This document shows positions 1-6,859 of a stretch of DNA of 41,466 nt, piece by piece. The position numbers were made by a program, and so were the translations under genes. The DNA is taken from positions 1 to 41,466 of the forward strand of contig CAYPCH010000017.1 of NCBI GenBank assembly GCA_964409165.1, written 5' to 3'. Below the pieces are notes generated by a model, which saw only the letters and a program-made list of their open reading frames with translations, made no database searches and was not told the origin of the DNA. Each line of letters opens with the position of its first letter. Position 1 is the first letter of the stretch. This DNA is from CAYPCH01 sp964409165. GTDB lineage: Bacteria > Bacillota > Clostridia > Acetivibrionales > Acetivibrionaceae.

Positions 1-51
1 CAATGCTACGTTAGTGGCAAAGAGCCCATAAATACTGTGGGAAAGTTGAGT
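1..51 (+). repeat. Repeat family R1, copy 1
   Basis: These 51 bases are identical to the reverse complement of 41414-41464. A diverged copy lies at 26516-26557 and a 14-base fragment at 16228-16241. The core can fold as a six-pair hairpin, CCCATA with TGTGGG around a five-base loop. At 26516-26557 the U-G pair becomes U-A, so pairing is kept. The repeat may continue outside the window. It could be the end of an insertion sequence or a small palindromic element; I cannot decide which. Confidence 0.75.
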
Positions 52-66
52 TAATGAAATAAAAAA

Positions 67-107
67 GAGGTAAAACTGAGTACCTCGATAGGTACGAAAT
101 TTTATTG
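67..107 (+). repeat. Terminator-like hairpin repeat R5, copy 1
   Basis: GTACC at 80-84 pairs with GGTAC at 91-95, and a T-rich stretch follows. The same TACC segment can instead pair upstream with GAGGTA at 67-72. The sequence resembles the terminator at 9240-9275, so the two are probably copies of one small repeat. It may terminate a gene lying left of the window. Confidence 0.45.
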
Positions 108-620
108 TGGAGAACTATGAGAGTTAAAGCACATTGTTTGAATTAATGATGTGCTTAATTGTCATATATTGGTGTTTATAAATTTACTTTGTTTTCGTAA
201 TTAATATAGCTTGTTTTTCTTAAGGGATTTAGTATAATTATATTATAAGCTAATATTAAATCATTTAGTTAATAAATCATTTAATTATTAAAATCATTTA
301 TTGTGCATTATCAATATCTATGAAGTAAAACCGCGTTTTTTTACTGCAAGTTTTCAGTTATTATATTCATTATTCACTATTCACTATTTGTTATTCAATT
401 TTCTTAGGAGCAGTTGTTGAACTTGTCTGGAGTGTAAATCCTGATGGCAAGGTCTATGACATGGAAGACTGATATAAATAATTTTAACAAAGTGCTACAT
501 TATAAAAAGCTTTCAAATCCTTTGGGAAGGGTGCTATTAATATATTACAAAACCTAAAACTGCACCCCTTTATGAAAGCTAAGTAATAATTTCAATTTTT
601 ATTTTGGGGAGGAGATAAAA
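108..620. other. Gene-poor AT-rich leader region
   Basis: No complete gene is visible in this stretch. Bases 120-400 are strongly AT-rich with short direct repeats of TATTCAC near 370-400. Bases 410-475 read as a short open tail ending in WSVNPDGKVYDMED and a TGA stop, with no start codon or ribosome binding site; this may be the remnant of a lost gene. A large hairpin follows at 508-580. Confidence 0.5.
508..580 (+). promoter_or_regulatory. Large stem-loop upstream of the first gene
   Basis: AGCTTTCA at 508-515 pairs with TGAAAGCT at 573-580, and GGGTGC at 529-534 pairs with GCACCC at 562-567, leaving a loop of about 27 bases. The structure ends 40 bases before the GTG start at 621, and a weak T-rich tract follows it. 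It could be an attenuator, a terminator for upstream transcription, or a palindromic repeat. I do not recognise a riboswitch class. Confidence 0.4.
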
Positions 621-1487
621 GTGAAGGGAAAAACAAACGTTTTTGTGCTCTTATCTATTTTTATGGTATTGGTGTTCAACTATGTGTTAACCAGAAATCC
701 CGTAACATCATTTATTGATGAAAAGGATTTGAATTTGGGTATTGCTTTAGCAACTGGAGCGGTTGCTTTTGGCATTTTGACAAAGGCTATTGTTAAATTT
801 GCCTTAAAGTCGAGCATTTCATACAAGCCAAAAACACTGTGGGTAATAAGCATTTCTTTTTTCACCGCCGGATTATTCATAGCATTCAATTTTTTTATTG
901 ACAGATACCTGCCTATTTATTATATTGACAGCTTCTACATGGATTTGGTGTTTCAGGTTATTATATCTTTTATTATGGCAGCGTTAATATATGAGCTGTT
1001 TAATTATGTTTCCGAGTATTCTGTAAGGCGGGTTTTAAAAGTGACTATAAAAGGCTCGGAGCTTATAGATAAGGGGTATGCGGACGAGGCACTGAAGCTA
1101 TATGAAAAGATTCTAGGAAAGATATCCAAAAGCGAAAAGCCTTTATTATATGCCCAAATAAGACAAAACAGAGCAAAAAGCTATTATGCTTTGTCGAAGC
1201 GTCAGGACAGGAAATTGTATCTCGAGAAGGCAATGAATGAGCTGGAGGATATTTTAGATATCAAAGAACTTGGTGAGCATTTAGCTTCGATAAAGGCAAG
1301 TCTTGCTGATTTATATTATGATTACTATATGGAAGATAATAGCACCGTTTATCTTAACAAGGCATTGAAATTATACGAGTGGTCAATGAAGTGCTTTAGC
1401 AGAGACCAAAACATTGACGATTATATGGATGTGCTGAACAAGGTAAATAAGGCGAAGGAAAAACTTATGCTGGCAACCATCAGCTAA
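621..1487 (+). CDS. Membrane protein with TPR-like C-terminal half
   Basis: I do not recognise a named family. The 288-residue product has hydrophobic, probably membrane-spanning segments near residues 8-25, 40-62, 73-93 and 107-127. After these, about 160 residues form a charged helical region with helix-turn-helix pairs resembling tetratricopeptide repeats (for example ADEALKLYEKILGKI and LYLEKAMNELEDIL). This suggests a membrane-anchored scaffold facing the cytoplasm. The GTG start is supported by a strong GGGGAGGAG ribosome binding site. The gene stands alone, faces sulP, and shares a bidirectional terminator with it. The function is unknown. Confidence 0.8.
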   Translation: MKGKTNVFVLLSIFMVLVFNYVLTRNPVTSFIDEKDLNLGIALATGAVAFGILTKAIVKFALKSSISYKPKTLWVISISFFTAGLFIAFNFFIDRYLPIYYIDSFYMDLVFQVIISFIMAALIYELFNYVSEYSVRRVLKVTIKGSELIDKGYADEALKLYEKILGKISKSEKPLLYAQIRQNRAKSYYALSKRQDRKLYLEKAMNELEDILDIKELGEHLASIKASLADLYYDYYMEDNSTVYLNKALKLYEWSMKCFSRDQNIDDYMDVLNKVNKAKEKLMLATIS

Positions 1488-1505
1488 ATGAAAGAGGTCT
1501 GAAAA

Positions 1506-1542
1506 GCAAAACAGAGTGACTTTGGTGTGTACTCTGTTTTGC
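1506..1542. terminator. Bidirectional terminator between convergent genes
   Basis: A perfect 12-base-pair stem (GCAAAACAGAGT with ACTCTGTTTTGC) encloses a 13-base loop. It lies between the stop codons of the membrane/TPR-like gene and sulP. A T-rich run follows on the plus strand and an A-rich run precedes it, so it can act in both directions. Confidence 0.8.
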
Positions 1543-1557
1543 TCAAATAATAATTTT

Positions 1558-3069
1558 TTATGCCATTGTCAGTCTGACATGGTTCAGAACTTCACCAATT
1601 CTTTTAGTAGAGATATCAAGTTCGTTTTCAGTTACAACATTTAGTTTTATCAATAATTCTACCATATCATCCTTGACACCTGCGAAAACCAGTTTTTTTC
1701 CGTCTTGTTCTACCTGTTGTTTAATGCTTTTAAGAAGCATTGCACCCGAAGAATCTATAACAGGCATATTCATTAGATTTAGTACAATAATGTCTGCATC
1801 TTCCGATTCCATTTCCAGCTTGCTTATTATAGCATGGGCAACTCCAAAAAACAGTGGTCCCTCAATTGTAAAGGAATAGATTTTTTTATCACAGTCTATC
1901 TGTTCTATTTCATATTTTTTCAAATATACATTGCCCATTTTTATAACAAAGGAGAACATTGATAACAGTGTACCTAATGCTACTGCAACAGTAAGGTCTG
2001 TAAAAACCGTCAGCAGTGTTGTAACGATGACCACAACGCCAGCTTTCTTTGAGGCACTCGCAAGCCTTTTGGTTGCGTTGTATTCTACCATTTTAATTGC
2101 AGTTCCCATCAGAATTCCGCCTAAAACAGCAAGTGGAATCTGAGAAGCAAGAAAACCGAATTTTAAGGTTATAATAAGGAGGATAATTCCATGAAGTACA
2201 CCGGACAGTCTTGTCCGACCTCCTGCGTTAACATTTACAACAGAACGTACTATAGCACCTGTACCAATGAGTGAACCGAAAAGGCTGGCAACTGTATTAC
2301 CAATTCCCTGTCCTACAAGCTCTCTATTGGAATTGTGTTTTGTTTTGGTTATTTCATCCACCAGTAGAGAAGCAAGCAGAGATTCAATACATCCAAGCAT
2401 GGCAAGTATAAAACCCGATTTAATTATATCTATAAGTTGCGTTCCTGCCTTGAATACAGGGAAGCTGAATTCAGGCAGACCCTCAGGTATTGCACCTACC
2501 AAGGCATCAGTCTTGAATAAATATGTACCTATTATTGTTCCAACTATAAGTGCGACCAGAGAAGCAGAAACTTTTTTTGTCAATAGGGGGAATAGCAACA
2601 TCAAAGCTATTGTTATACTTGCAAGTAGAGGACTTGAACTAAAATGTGAAAACATATTTATGAATATTAGAATCCCAATTCCGTTTGTAAATCCGATAAT
2701 AACAGGGTGGGGAATAAGGTGTATATACTTTCCAAGCCTTAGAAGTCCTATAATGATTTGAATAATTCCGGCCACAAGCATAGCGCCAAAAAGAGCCTCA
2801 GGACCATACTTATCGTAAAGCTCAAGAAGAACAACAGTCATAGCGCCTGTTGGCCCATTTACCTGTGCAGGTGTACCTCCAAAAATGGTAGAAATGATTC
2901 CGGTAATAATTGCCGAATAAAGTCCAGCTTTTGCACCTAATCCGGATGCAACTCCAAATGCCAGTGCAAGCGGGAGGGCTACAATAGCTGTAGTAAAACC
3001 ACCTATAATGTCTCCTTTTAATTTTTTTATGTCGTAGAAGAATACGCGATTCAATTTTAGTTGTTTCAA
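1558..3069 (-). CDS. SulP family inorganic anion transporter with STAS domain
   Basis: This 503-residue protein is a SulP (SLC26-type) secondary transporter for sulfate, bicarbonate or a related anion in the cytoplasmic membrane. Residues from about 15 to 390 hold the multi-helix transport domain, beginning with the conserved early segment DIIGGFTTAIVALPLALAFG and later NGPTGAMTVV. Residues from about 395 to the end form a cytoplasmic STAS domain with the motif PVIDSSGAMLL. The length is typical. The start is TTG, preceded by GAAGGA in a suitable position. The gene stands alone, so the substrate cannot be read from context. SulP members transport sulfate, bicarbonate or C4-dicarboxylates, and I do not choose between them. 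Confidence 0.93.
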   Translation of the reverse strand: MKQLKLNRVFFYDIKKLKGDIIGGFTTAIVALPLALAFGVASGLGAKAGLYSAIITGIISTIFGGTPAQVNGPTGAMTVVLLELYDKYGPEALFGAMLVAGIIQIIIGLLRLGKYIHLIPHPVIIGFTNGIGILIFINMFSHFSSSPLLASITIALMLLFPLLTKKVSASLVALIVGTIIGTYLFKTDALVGAIPEGLPEFSFPVFKAGTQLIDIIKSGFILAMLGCIESLLASLLVDEITKTKHNSNRELVGQGIGNTVASLFGSLIGTGAIVRSVVNVNAGGRTRLSGVLHGIILLIITLKFGFLASQIPLAVLGGILMGTAIKMVEYNATKRLASASKKAGVVVIVTTLLTVFTDLTVAVALGTLLSMFSFVIKMGNVYLKKYEIEQIDCDKKIYSFTIEGPLFFGVAHAIISKLEMESEDADIIVLNLMNMPVIDSSGAMLLKSIKQQVEQDGKKLVFAGVKDDMVELLIKLNVVTENELDISTKRIGEVLNHVRLTMA

Positions 3070-3535
3070 GACAATTCCTTCTTTCGTTATTATTCACATA
3101 ATACCATTTTTTACAAAAATATATTGTTTTAGCAAACTTCTATGCTGAAAATCTTATAGCGTAAGCATTACAATACACTTTTTGGGAGATATAGTTTATC
3201 TGCTCATTGTAGTGGAACTTACTTAATTTGATTGAAAATTCCGCTACGATTAATGGTTCAATATGTATAGTAATATTGTATACACAGTAAATATTAATTT
3301 CAATAGGGAGTTTATATATGTTTTTAATCTTTTTTGTTTTATGGGTATACACACATGAATATTTTCTGCTACAAATAATATAATTTTGTATATACTAATC
3401 ACAAAAGTAAATCTACATTGAAAAAATTAATTTTCATGATTAGTATTAAGGAATAAGTATTGTTAAAAAGCGCTGGAAGTGTACTTGTTGTGTATTTTCA
3501 AATATTATGATAACATATGTTTTGGGGTGATTTTA
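3070..3535. other. Intergenic region between sulP and the flavoprotein gene
   Basis: No convincing gene is visible. A possible sulP promoter lies on the minus strand, with an extended -10 (TGGTATTAT) at 3098-3106. A copy of repeat R3 lies at 3393-3445. A 70-codon minus-strand frame here has no ribosome binding site and an unlikely composition, so I do not call it. Confidence 0.5.
3393..3445 (+). repeat. Palindromic repeat R3, copy 1
   Basis: The ends TACTAATCA and TGATTAGTA are complementary, and the interior contains TCTACATTGAAAAAATTAAT. Related copies lie at 21529-21585 and 22828-22878, with half copies at 13346-13371 and 23868-23905. The element is about 50 bases, lies between genes, and folds into a hairpin. 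Confidence 0.7.
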
Positions 3536-4132
3536 TTGTTAATTGTAGGTCTTAACGGAAGTCCGAATAAAAACGGAAACACAAAATTTTTACTTGATGC
3601 AGTGCTAAAAAAAGCAGAATCATTAGGTGCTAAAACAGAAATACTTGAAGTTCCTGAACTGGTTAATTCTGCAAAGCACAGCTTTTGTACAGCCTGTACC
3701 AATCCTTGTTCAGGGGTATGTTACAAGGGTACACGGCTTGAGGAGGCTTTTGAAAAACTCCGCAAGGCTGATGGAATTGTATTTGGAAGTCCTTCTTATT
3801 TCGGAAGCGTTACTGCTCAGCTTAAAGCTTTTTTCGACAAGACAAGAAAGTTTAGAGCAGAAAAGGCGTTTTATAATAAAGTGGTTGCAGGTGTTACTGT
3901 AGGCGGGTCAAAATACGGGGGGCAGGAAACAACGATGAAGGCACTTCATGATATAATGTTGGTGCAAGGAATGATTATTGTTGGAGACGGTTACTTTGAG
4001 GATGACTGCGGACATCATGGTGTATGCGCGCATAGACCTGCCGCGAATGATGAGTTTGCAGTTAAGAGGGCTGAAATAACAGGAAAAAGACTTTTTGAAG
4101 TATGTAAAGCTACCGAGCCTTTAAGAAAATAA
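3536..4132 (+). CDS. Flavodoxin-fold NADPH-dependent FMN reductase / iron-sulfur flavoprotein-like
   Basis: The product is a 198-residue flavodoxin-fold oxidoreductase. The N-terminus has the FMN phosphate loop GSPNKNGNT at residues 8-16, and GSPSYFGSVTAQLKAFFD is the second flavin-contact segment typical of this family. Four cysteines at 51, 54, 58 and 62 have spacing C-x2-C-x3-C-x3-C, similar but not identical to the cluster motif of iron-sulfur flavoproteins. It could therefore bind a 4Fe-4S cluster or be a thiol-containing FMN reductase. I chose the TTG start at 3536 because GGGGTGA lies five bases upstream; the longer frame to 3479 has no such site. The stop codon overlaps the first bases of repeat R2 copy a. 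Confidence 0.8.
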   Translation: MLIVGLNGSPNKNGNTKFLLDAVLKKAESLGAKTEILEVPELVNSAKHSFCTACTNPCSGVCYKGTRLEEAFEKLRKADGIVFGSPSYFGSVTAQLKAFFDKTRKFRAEKAFYNKVVAGVTVGGSKYGGQETTMKALHDIMLVQGMIIVGDGYFEDDCGHHGVCAHRPAANDEFAVKRAEITGKRLFEVCKATEPLRK

Positions 4133-4197
4133 AAAGCTTCAGGACATCAAGTCCTTCGCTTTTTGCTGGATTTCCTTTTAGGAAATGACCCTAATAA
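4131..4197 (+). repeat. Palindromic repeat R2, copy a
   Basis: This copy begins AAAAAGCTTCAGGAC and ends TAGGAAATGACCCTAATAA. It contains a terminator-like hairpin (AAAAAGC...AGGAC/GTCCT...GCTTTTT) followed by a small hairpin (ATTTCCT/AGGAAAT). It starts inside the stop codon of the flavoprotein gene and could serve as that gene's terminator. A one-base loss relative to copies b, c and f closes its reading frame. Confidence 0.85.
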
Positions 4198-4235
4198 GAA
4201 CGGGTAAAGCTATATTAATGGGTTTATAAAGTGTT

Positions 4236-4244
4236 TGGTATAAT
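4236..4244 (+). promoter_or_regulatory. Candidate extended -10 promoter for tcdA
   Basis: TGGTATAAT is a perfect extended -10 element located 42 bases before the tcdA start codon. No good -35 box is visible at 17 bases upstream, which is acceptable for extended -10 promoters. Confidence 0.45.
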
Positions 4245-4286
4245 TTCATAATATAGATATCACACTATAAGTTTAAGGAGAGTTTT

Positions 4287-5120
4287 ATGCTTTATGAATT
4301 TTCCAGAACTGAACTTCTTATAGGCAGGGAAGCACTAGAAAAACTTCATAAAAGCAAGGTTGCCGTTTTTGGTATAGGCGGCGTAGGTACTTTTGCAGTT
4401 GAAGGTCTGGTCAGGTCAGGAATAGGGAATTTTGTTCTAATTGATGATGACTGCATATGTCCTACCAATATAAACAGACAACTCCATGCTACAACAAAAA
4501 CAATAGGAAGACCTAAAGTCGAAGTTATGAGGGATAGGATACTTGAGATAAATCCAAGGGTAAAGGTTACAATATTCCAAAAGTTTTACACGCCTGATTC
4601 TGCAAGTGGGCTTTTAGCAGAAGACTATCATTATGTTGTTGATGCAATAGATACAGTTACCGGAAAGATAGATCTTATTGTAAGGGCTAAAGAAATGAAT
4701 ATACCTGTAATAAGCAGTATGGGTGCTGGTAATAAGCTCGATCCTACGAAATTTGAGATAGCCGATATCTATGGGACATCCGTTTGTCCACTGGCAAAAG
4801 TCATGCGTAGGGAACTTAGAAAAAGGGGAGTTGAATCACTCAAGGTGGTTTACTCAAAAGAAGAACCTATAAAACTGCAAGAAATTGAAGATTCAAATTG
4901 CTATGCAGATTATGCCAGCCCGGAAGATACAGGACAAACAAATAAAAAGCCTCGGGACATTGACTCCCTCACCTTTTTGCCGGATTTTCTTTCAGGGAAT
5001 GGCTCTAATAAAAAACATCATCAGGTACCGGGAAGTATTTCATTTGTTCCTTCGGTTGTAGGACTTATAATAGCCGGAGAAGTAATCAAAGATATTATAG
5101 GTTATAAAAAAATAGTATAG
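4287..5120 (+). CDS. tcdA: tRNA threonylcarbamoyladenosine dehydratase (TcdA), with in-frame repeat insertion
   Basis: TcdA is an E1/ThiF-like enzyme that uses ATP to cyclise the t6A37 base of tRNAs into ct6A. The nucleotide-binding loop is GIGGVGTFAVEGLVRSGIG at residues 29-47. DDDCICPTNINRQ (53-65) and the ATP/metal-contact DAIDTV (119-124) follow. A typical TcdA segment is SVCPLAKVMRRELRKRG, and the C-terminal signature is PGSISFVPSVVGLIIAGEV. Residues 220-242 are encoded exactly by repeat R2 copy b. They replace or extend the linker before the PGSISFVPS block and leave the frame intact, so the protein may still work. Start: ATG after AAGGAGAG. The gene heads a same-strand run with the ATPase 17 bases downstream. 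Confidence 0.92.
   Translation: MLYEFSRTELLIGREALEKLHKSKVAVFGIGGVGTFAVEGLVRSGIGNFVLIDDDCICPTNINRQLHATTKTIGRPKVEVMRDRILEINPRVKVTIFQKFYTPDSASGLLAEDYHYVVDAIDTVTGKIDLIVRAKEMNIPVISSMGAGNKLDPTKFEIADIYGTSVCPLAKVMRRELRKRGVESLKVVYSKEEPIKLQEIEDSNCYADYASPEDTGQTNKKPRDIDSLTFLPDFLSGNGSNKKHHQVPGSISFVPSVVGLIIAGEVIKDIIGYKKIV
4944..5012 (+). repeat. Palindromic repeat R2, copy b, inside tcdA
   Basis: This 69-base copy spans exactly 23 codons, from the AAA of Lys220 to Lys242. The encoded peptide begins KKPRDIDSLTFLPDF. Translated in the same frame, copy c (9271-9339, reverse strand) gives KKLRDIESQSFLPDF, and copy f (28222-28292, reverse strand) gives KKPRGIESLTFLPDF. Copy f is the closest relative in nucleotide sequence. 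Confidence 0.92.
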
Positions 5121-5137
5121 CCTAATAAGGAGAATTT

Positions 5138-5806
5138 ATGTTTAATAAGCGAATCAATATTTTTGCAGGACATTTTGGAAGCGGTAAAACAGAAATCGCT
5201 GTGAATTGTGCAGTAAAGCTTTCAAGTGAAGGTAAAAAGACATCTATTGCTGATCTTGATATTGTGAATCCCTATTTTCGGACTGCAGACGCGAAGAATA
5301 AATTAGAACAAAACGGCATTTTGGTAATAACACCTTTATATGCCAATACAAACGTAGATGTTCCAGCACTTCCGGCTGAGATGAATACTATTTTTGAGAA
5401 AAAGGAATACCGCATAGTACTTGATGTGGGTGGAGATGACTTAGGTGCTAGAGTCTTGGCAAGGTACAAAGAACAAATTTCAAAAGAAGACTATGATATG
5501 TTTTTTATAGTAAACATAAAACGTCCAATGACCGATACATTGAGTGGTATTAAAGAAATGATAAGTGATATTGAAAATTCTTCGAAACTTAAAGTAACCA
5601 AGTTGGTTAACAATACAAATCTTCTTGGGAACACTAGCGTTTCGGATGTTATACAAGGGCATAAATTGATAAAAGAGATATCTGACGAGTTTGGGATACC
5701 TATTTCTTTTATAAGCGGATTTTATGAGAATATAAAAGGAATTGAAAGCAAAATAGATACAAAGGTATTTTATATGGACAAGCTGATAAAATTACCATGG
5801 GAATAG
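5138..5806 (+). CDS. MinD/CobQ-like P-loop ATPase of unknown role
   Basis: This 222-residue protein has a P-loop GHFGSGKTE at residues 11-19, followed by the switch-like segment IADLDIVNPYFRTAD and the Walker B-like segment RIVLDVGGDDLGA. These place it among the SIMIBI (MinD, ParA, CobQ/CobB, DTB synthetase-like) NTPases. It lacks the deviant Walker A Lys of MinD near the start of the loop (KGGxGK), so a partitioning role is not implied. Later segments (MFFIVNIKRPMTDT, KLVNNTNLLGNTS) fit the base-recognition region of this superfamily. The gene sits 17 bases after tcdA and 13 bases before the PilZ gene, which suggests co-transcription. The substrate and partner are unknown. Confidence 0.75.
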   Translation: MFNKRINIFAGHFGSGKTEIAVNCAVKLSSEGKKTSIADLDIVNPYFRTADAKNKLEQNGILVITPLYANTNVDVPALPAEMNTIFEKKEYRIVLDVGGDDLGARVLARYKEQISKEDYDMFFIVNIKRPMTDTLSGIKEMISDIENSSKLKVTKLVNNTNLLGNTSVSDVIQGHKLIKEISDEFGIPISFISGFYENIKGIESKIDTKVFYMDKLIKLPWE

Positions 5807-5819
5807 GAACGGTGATACT

Positions 5820-6542
5820 ATGGTTGATGTTGGATTAAAAGGTTTTATGTCTGTAGGAAGTATAATAAGAACAAAGCACTGCGATAATCCCAACTGGGTA
5901 ACTAATGTTATATATGCAATAAATAACGAGTATATTGAGATTGATATAGGTCTTGAGAAGGATTATGTCAATAATCTCATTATGGTTGGGGATACAATGA
6001 AATGCAAGTATACTACAGATGAGCACGAGTTTACTCTAACAGGATGGGTTTCAAGAATCAGAGTAGAGTTTCCGCAGAGTATAACAATAAAAATCCATAA
6101 TATTGAACAGTTTAAAAACATACGTGACAGCTATAGATTTGATGTATATTTATGTTCTGTTATAACTCCTAAAGGCGATGAAAATAATGGGGTATTTGCA
6201 ATAATGACAAATATATGCAACACCGGAGCTGCGTTTGTAGTAAAGGAAAATATAGAAAGCCAGCTTGGGATTGAAGACGCTGTCAAGGATAATTTGGTAT
6301 GCGAATTTGACATATATGTTTCTCCTTCTTGCAGGATACGTTTTGAAGGGCTTATAAAAAGAAAGGTGGCTTGTGAAAAAGGGATGGAATATGGTGTCAA
6401 AATTATAAATATGGGTAGTAATGATAGGAACACATTTAATGAATTCTTAAAAGAACTTGAAAAAAAGGATAAAGAGTTTTATAATAAACGGAGTAGCTTT
6501 TGGTCCAAGCATAGTAAGTATAATAGTGATGGGGGATTCTAA
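5820..6542 (+). CDS. PilZ domain protein (YcgR-like two-domain architecture)
   Basis: This 240-residue cytoplasmic protein has an N-terminal beta-rich domain (residues about 10-95) followed by a PilZ domain (about 100-215), as in the YcgR family of c-di-GMP effectors. The PilZ binding signature is recognisable as R102-x3-R106 (RDSYR) and N131-x-C133-x-x-G136 (NICNTG). In the second motif, Cys replaces the usual Ser or Ala, so ligand affinity could be altered. The ATG start follows GGAACGGTG. The stop codon overlaps the next start codon by one base (TAATG), so the following ferredoxin subunit is probably translationally coupled to it. Confidence 0.8.
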   Translation: MVDVGLKGFMSVGSIIRTKHCDNPNWVTNVIYAINNEYIEIDIGLEKDYVNNLIMVGDTMKCKYTTDEHEFTLTGWVSRIRVEFPQSITIKIHNIEQFKNIRDSYRFDVYLCSVITPKGDENNGVFAIMTNICNTGAAFVVKENIESQLGIEDAVKDNLVCEFDIYVSPSCRIRFEGLIKRKVACEKGMEYGVKIINMGSNDRNTFNEFLKELEKKDKEFYNKRSSFWSKHSKYNSDGGF

Positions 6543-6748
6543 TGGCAAGTGTTACGTTTAATCAAGACAGGTGTAAGGGCTGCAAACTTTGTACAACAGT
6601 TTGTCCTAAAAAGATTGTTGTTATGAGTAAGAGTAAGCTTAATCTTAAAGGGTTTCATCCTGCGGAAGTTATAGATATGGATAAATGTATCGGATGCGCT
6701 TTTTGTGCAACTATATGTCCCGACTGTGTTATAGAAGTCGAGAAGTAA
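6542..6748 (+). CDS. 2-oxoacid:ferredoxin oxidoreductase, delta (2x4Fe-4S ferredoxin) subunit
   Basis: The 68-residue product is a bacterial-type ferredoxin with two 4Fe-4S motifs. These are C11-x2-C14-x2-C17-x3-C21-P and C49-x2-C52-x2-C55-x3-C59-P, with an extra cysteine at 62. It carries electrons from the catalytic subunits to soluble ferredoxin. The order delta-alpha-beta-gamma in 6542-9230 matches VOR and KOR operons. Its start overlaps the PilZ stop. A 111-base gap to the alpha gene holds a TATAAT at 6782-6787 that might be an internal promoter, but no convincing -35 is seen. Confidence 0.9.
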   Translation: MASVTFNQDRCKGCKLCTTVCPKKIVVMSKSKLNLKGFHPAEVIDMDKCIGCAFCATICPDCVIEVEK

Positions 6749-6859
6749 GAGCGTAGAAAGTGAACAGCGATTAATTCATTTTATAATCAGTATTTAAAAT
6801 TGGAGAGACCAAATTTAAAATTTTAATGTTAAATAGCAAGGTAGGGGGACTTGGATATA

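Noticed and set aside
508..580. c-di-GMP riboswitch upstream of the first gene
   Set aside because: Considered because of the pilus and PilZ genes, but the conserved riboswitch core is not visible; only a simple stem-loop is supported.
2267..2761. Long plus-strand open frame of 164 codons opposite sulP
   Set aside because: It lies fully inside the clear SulP coding sequence on the other strand, with Ser/Pro-rich antisense composition.
3140..3352. A 70-codon minus-strand open frame
   Set aside because: No ribosome binding site, composition typical of translated AT-rich DNA, and no family resemblance.
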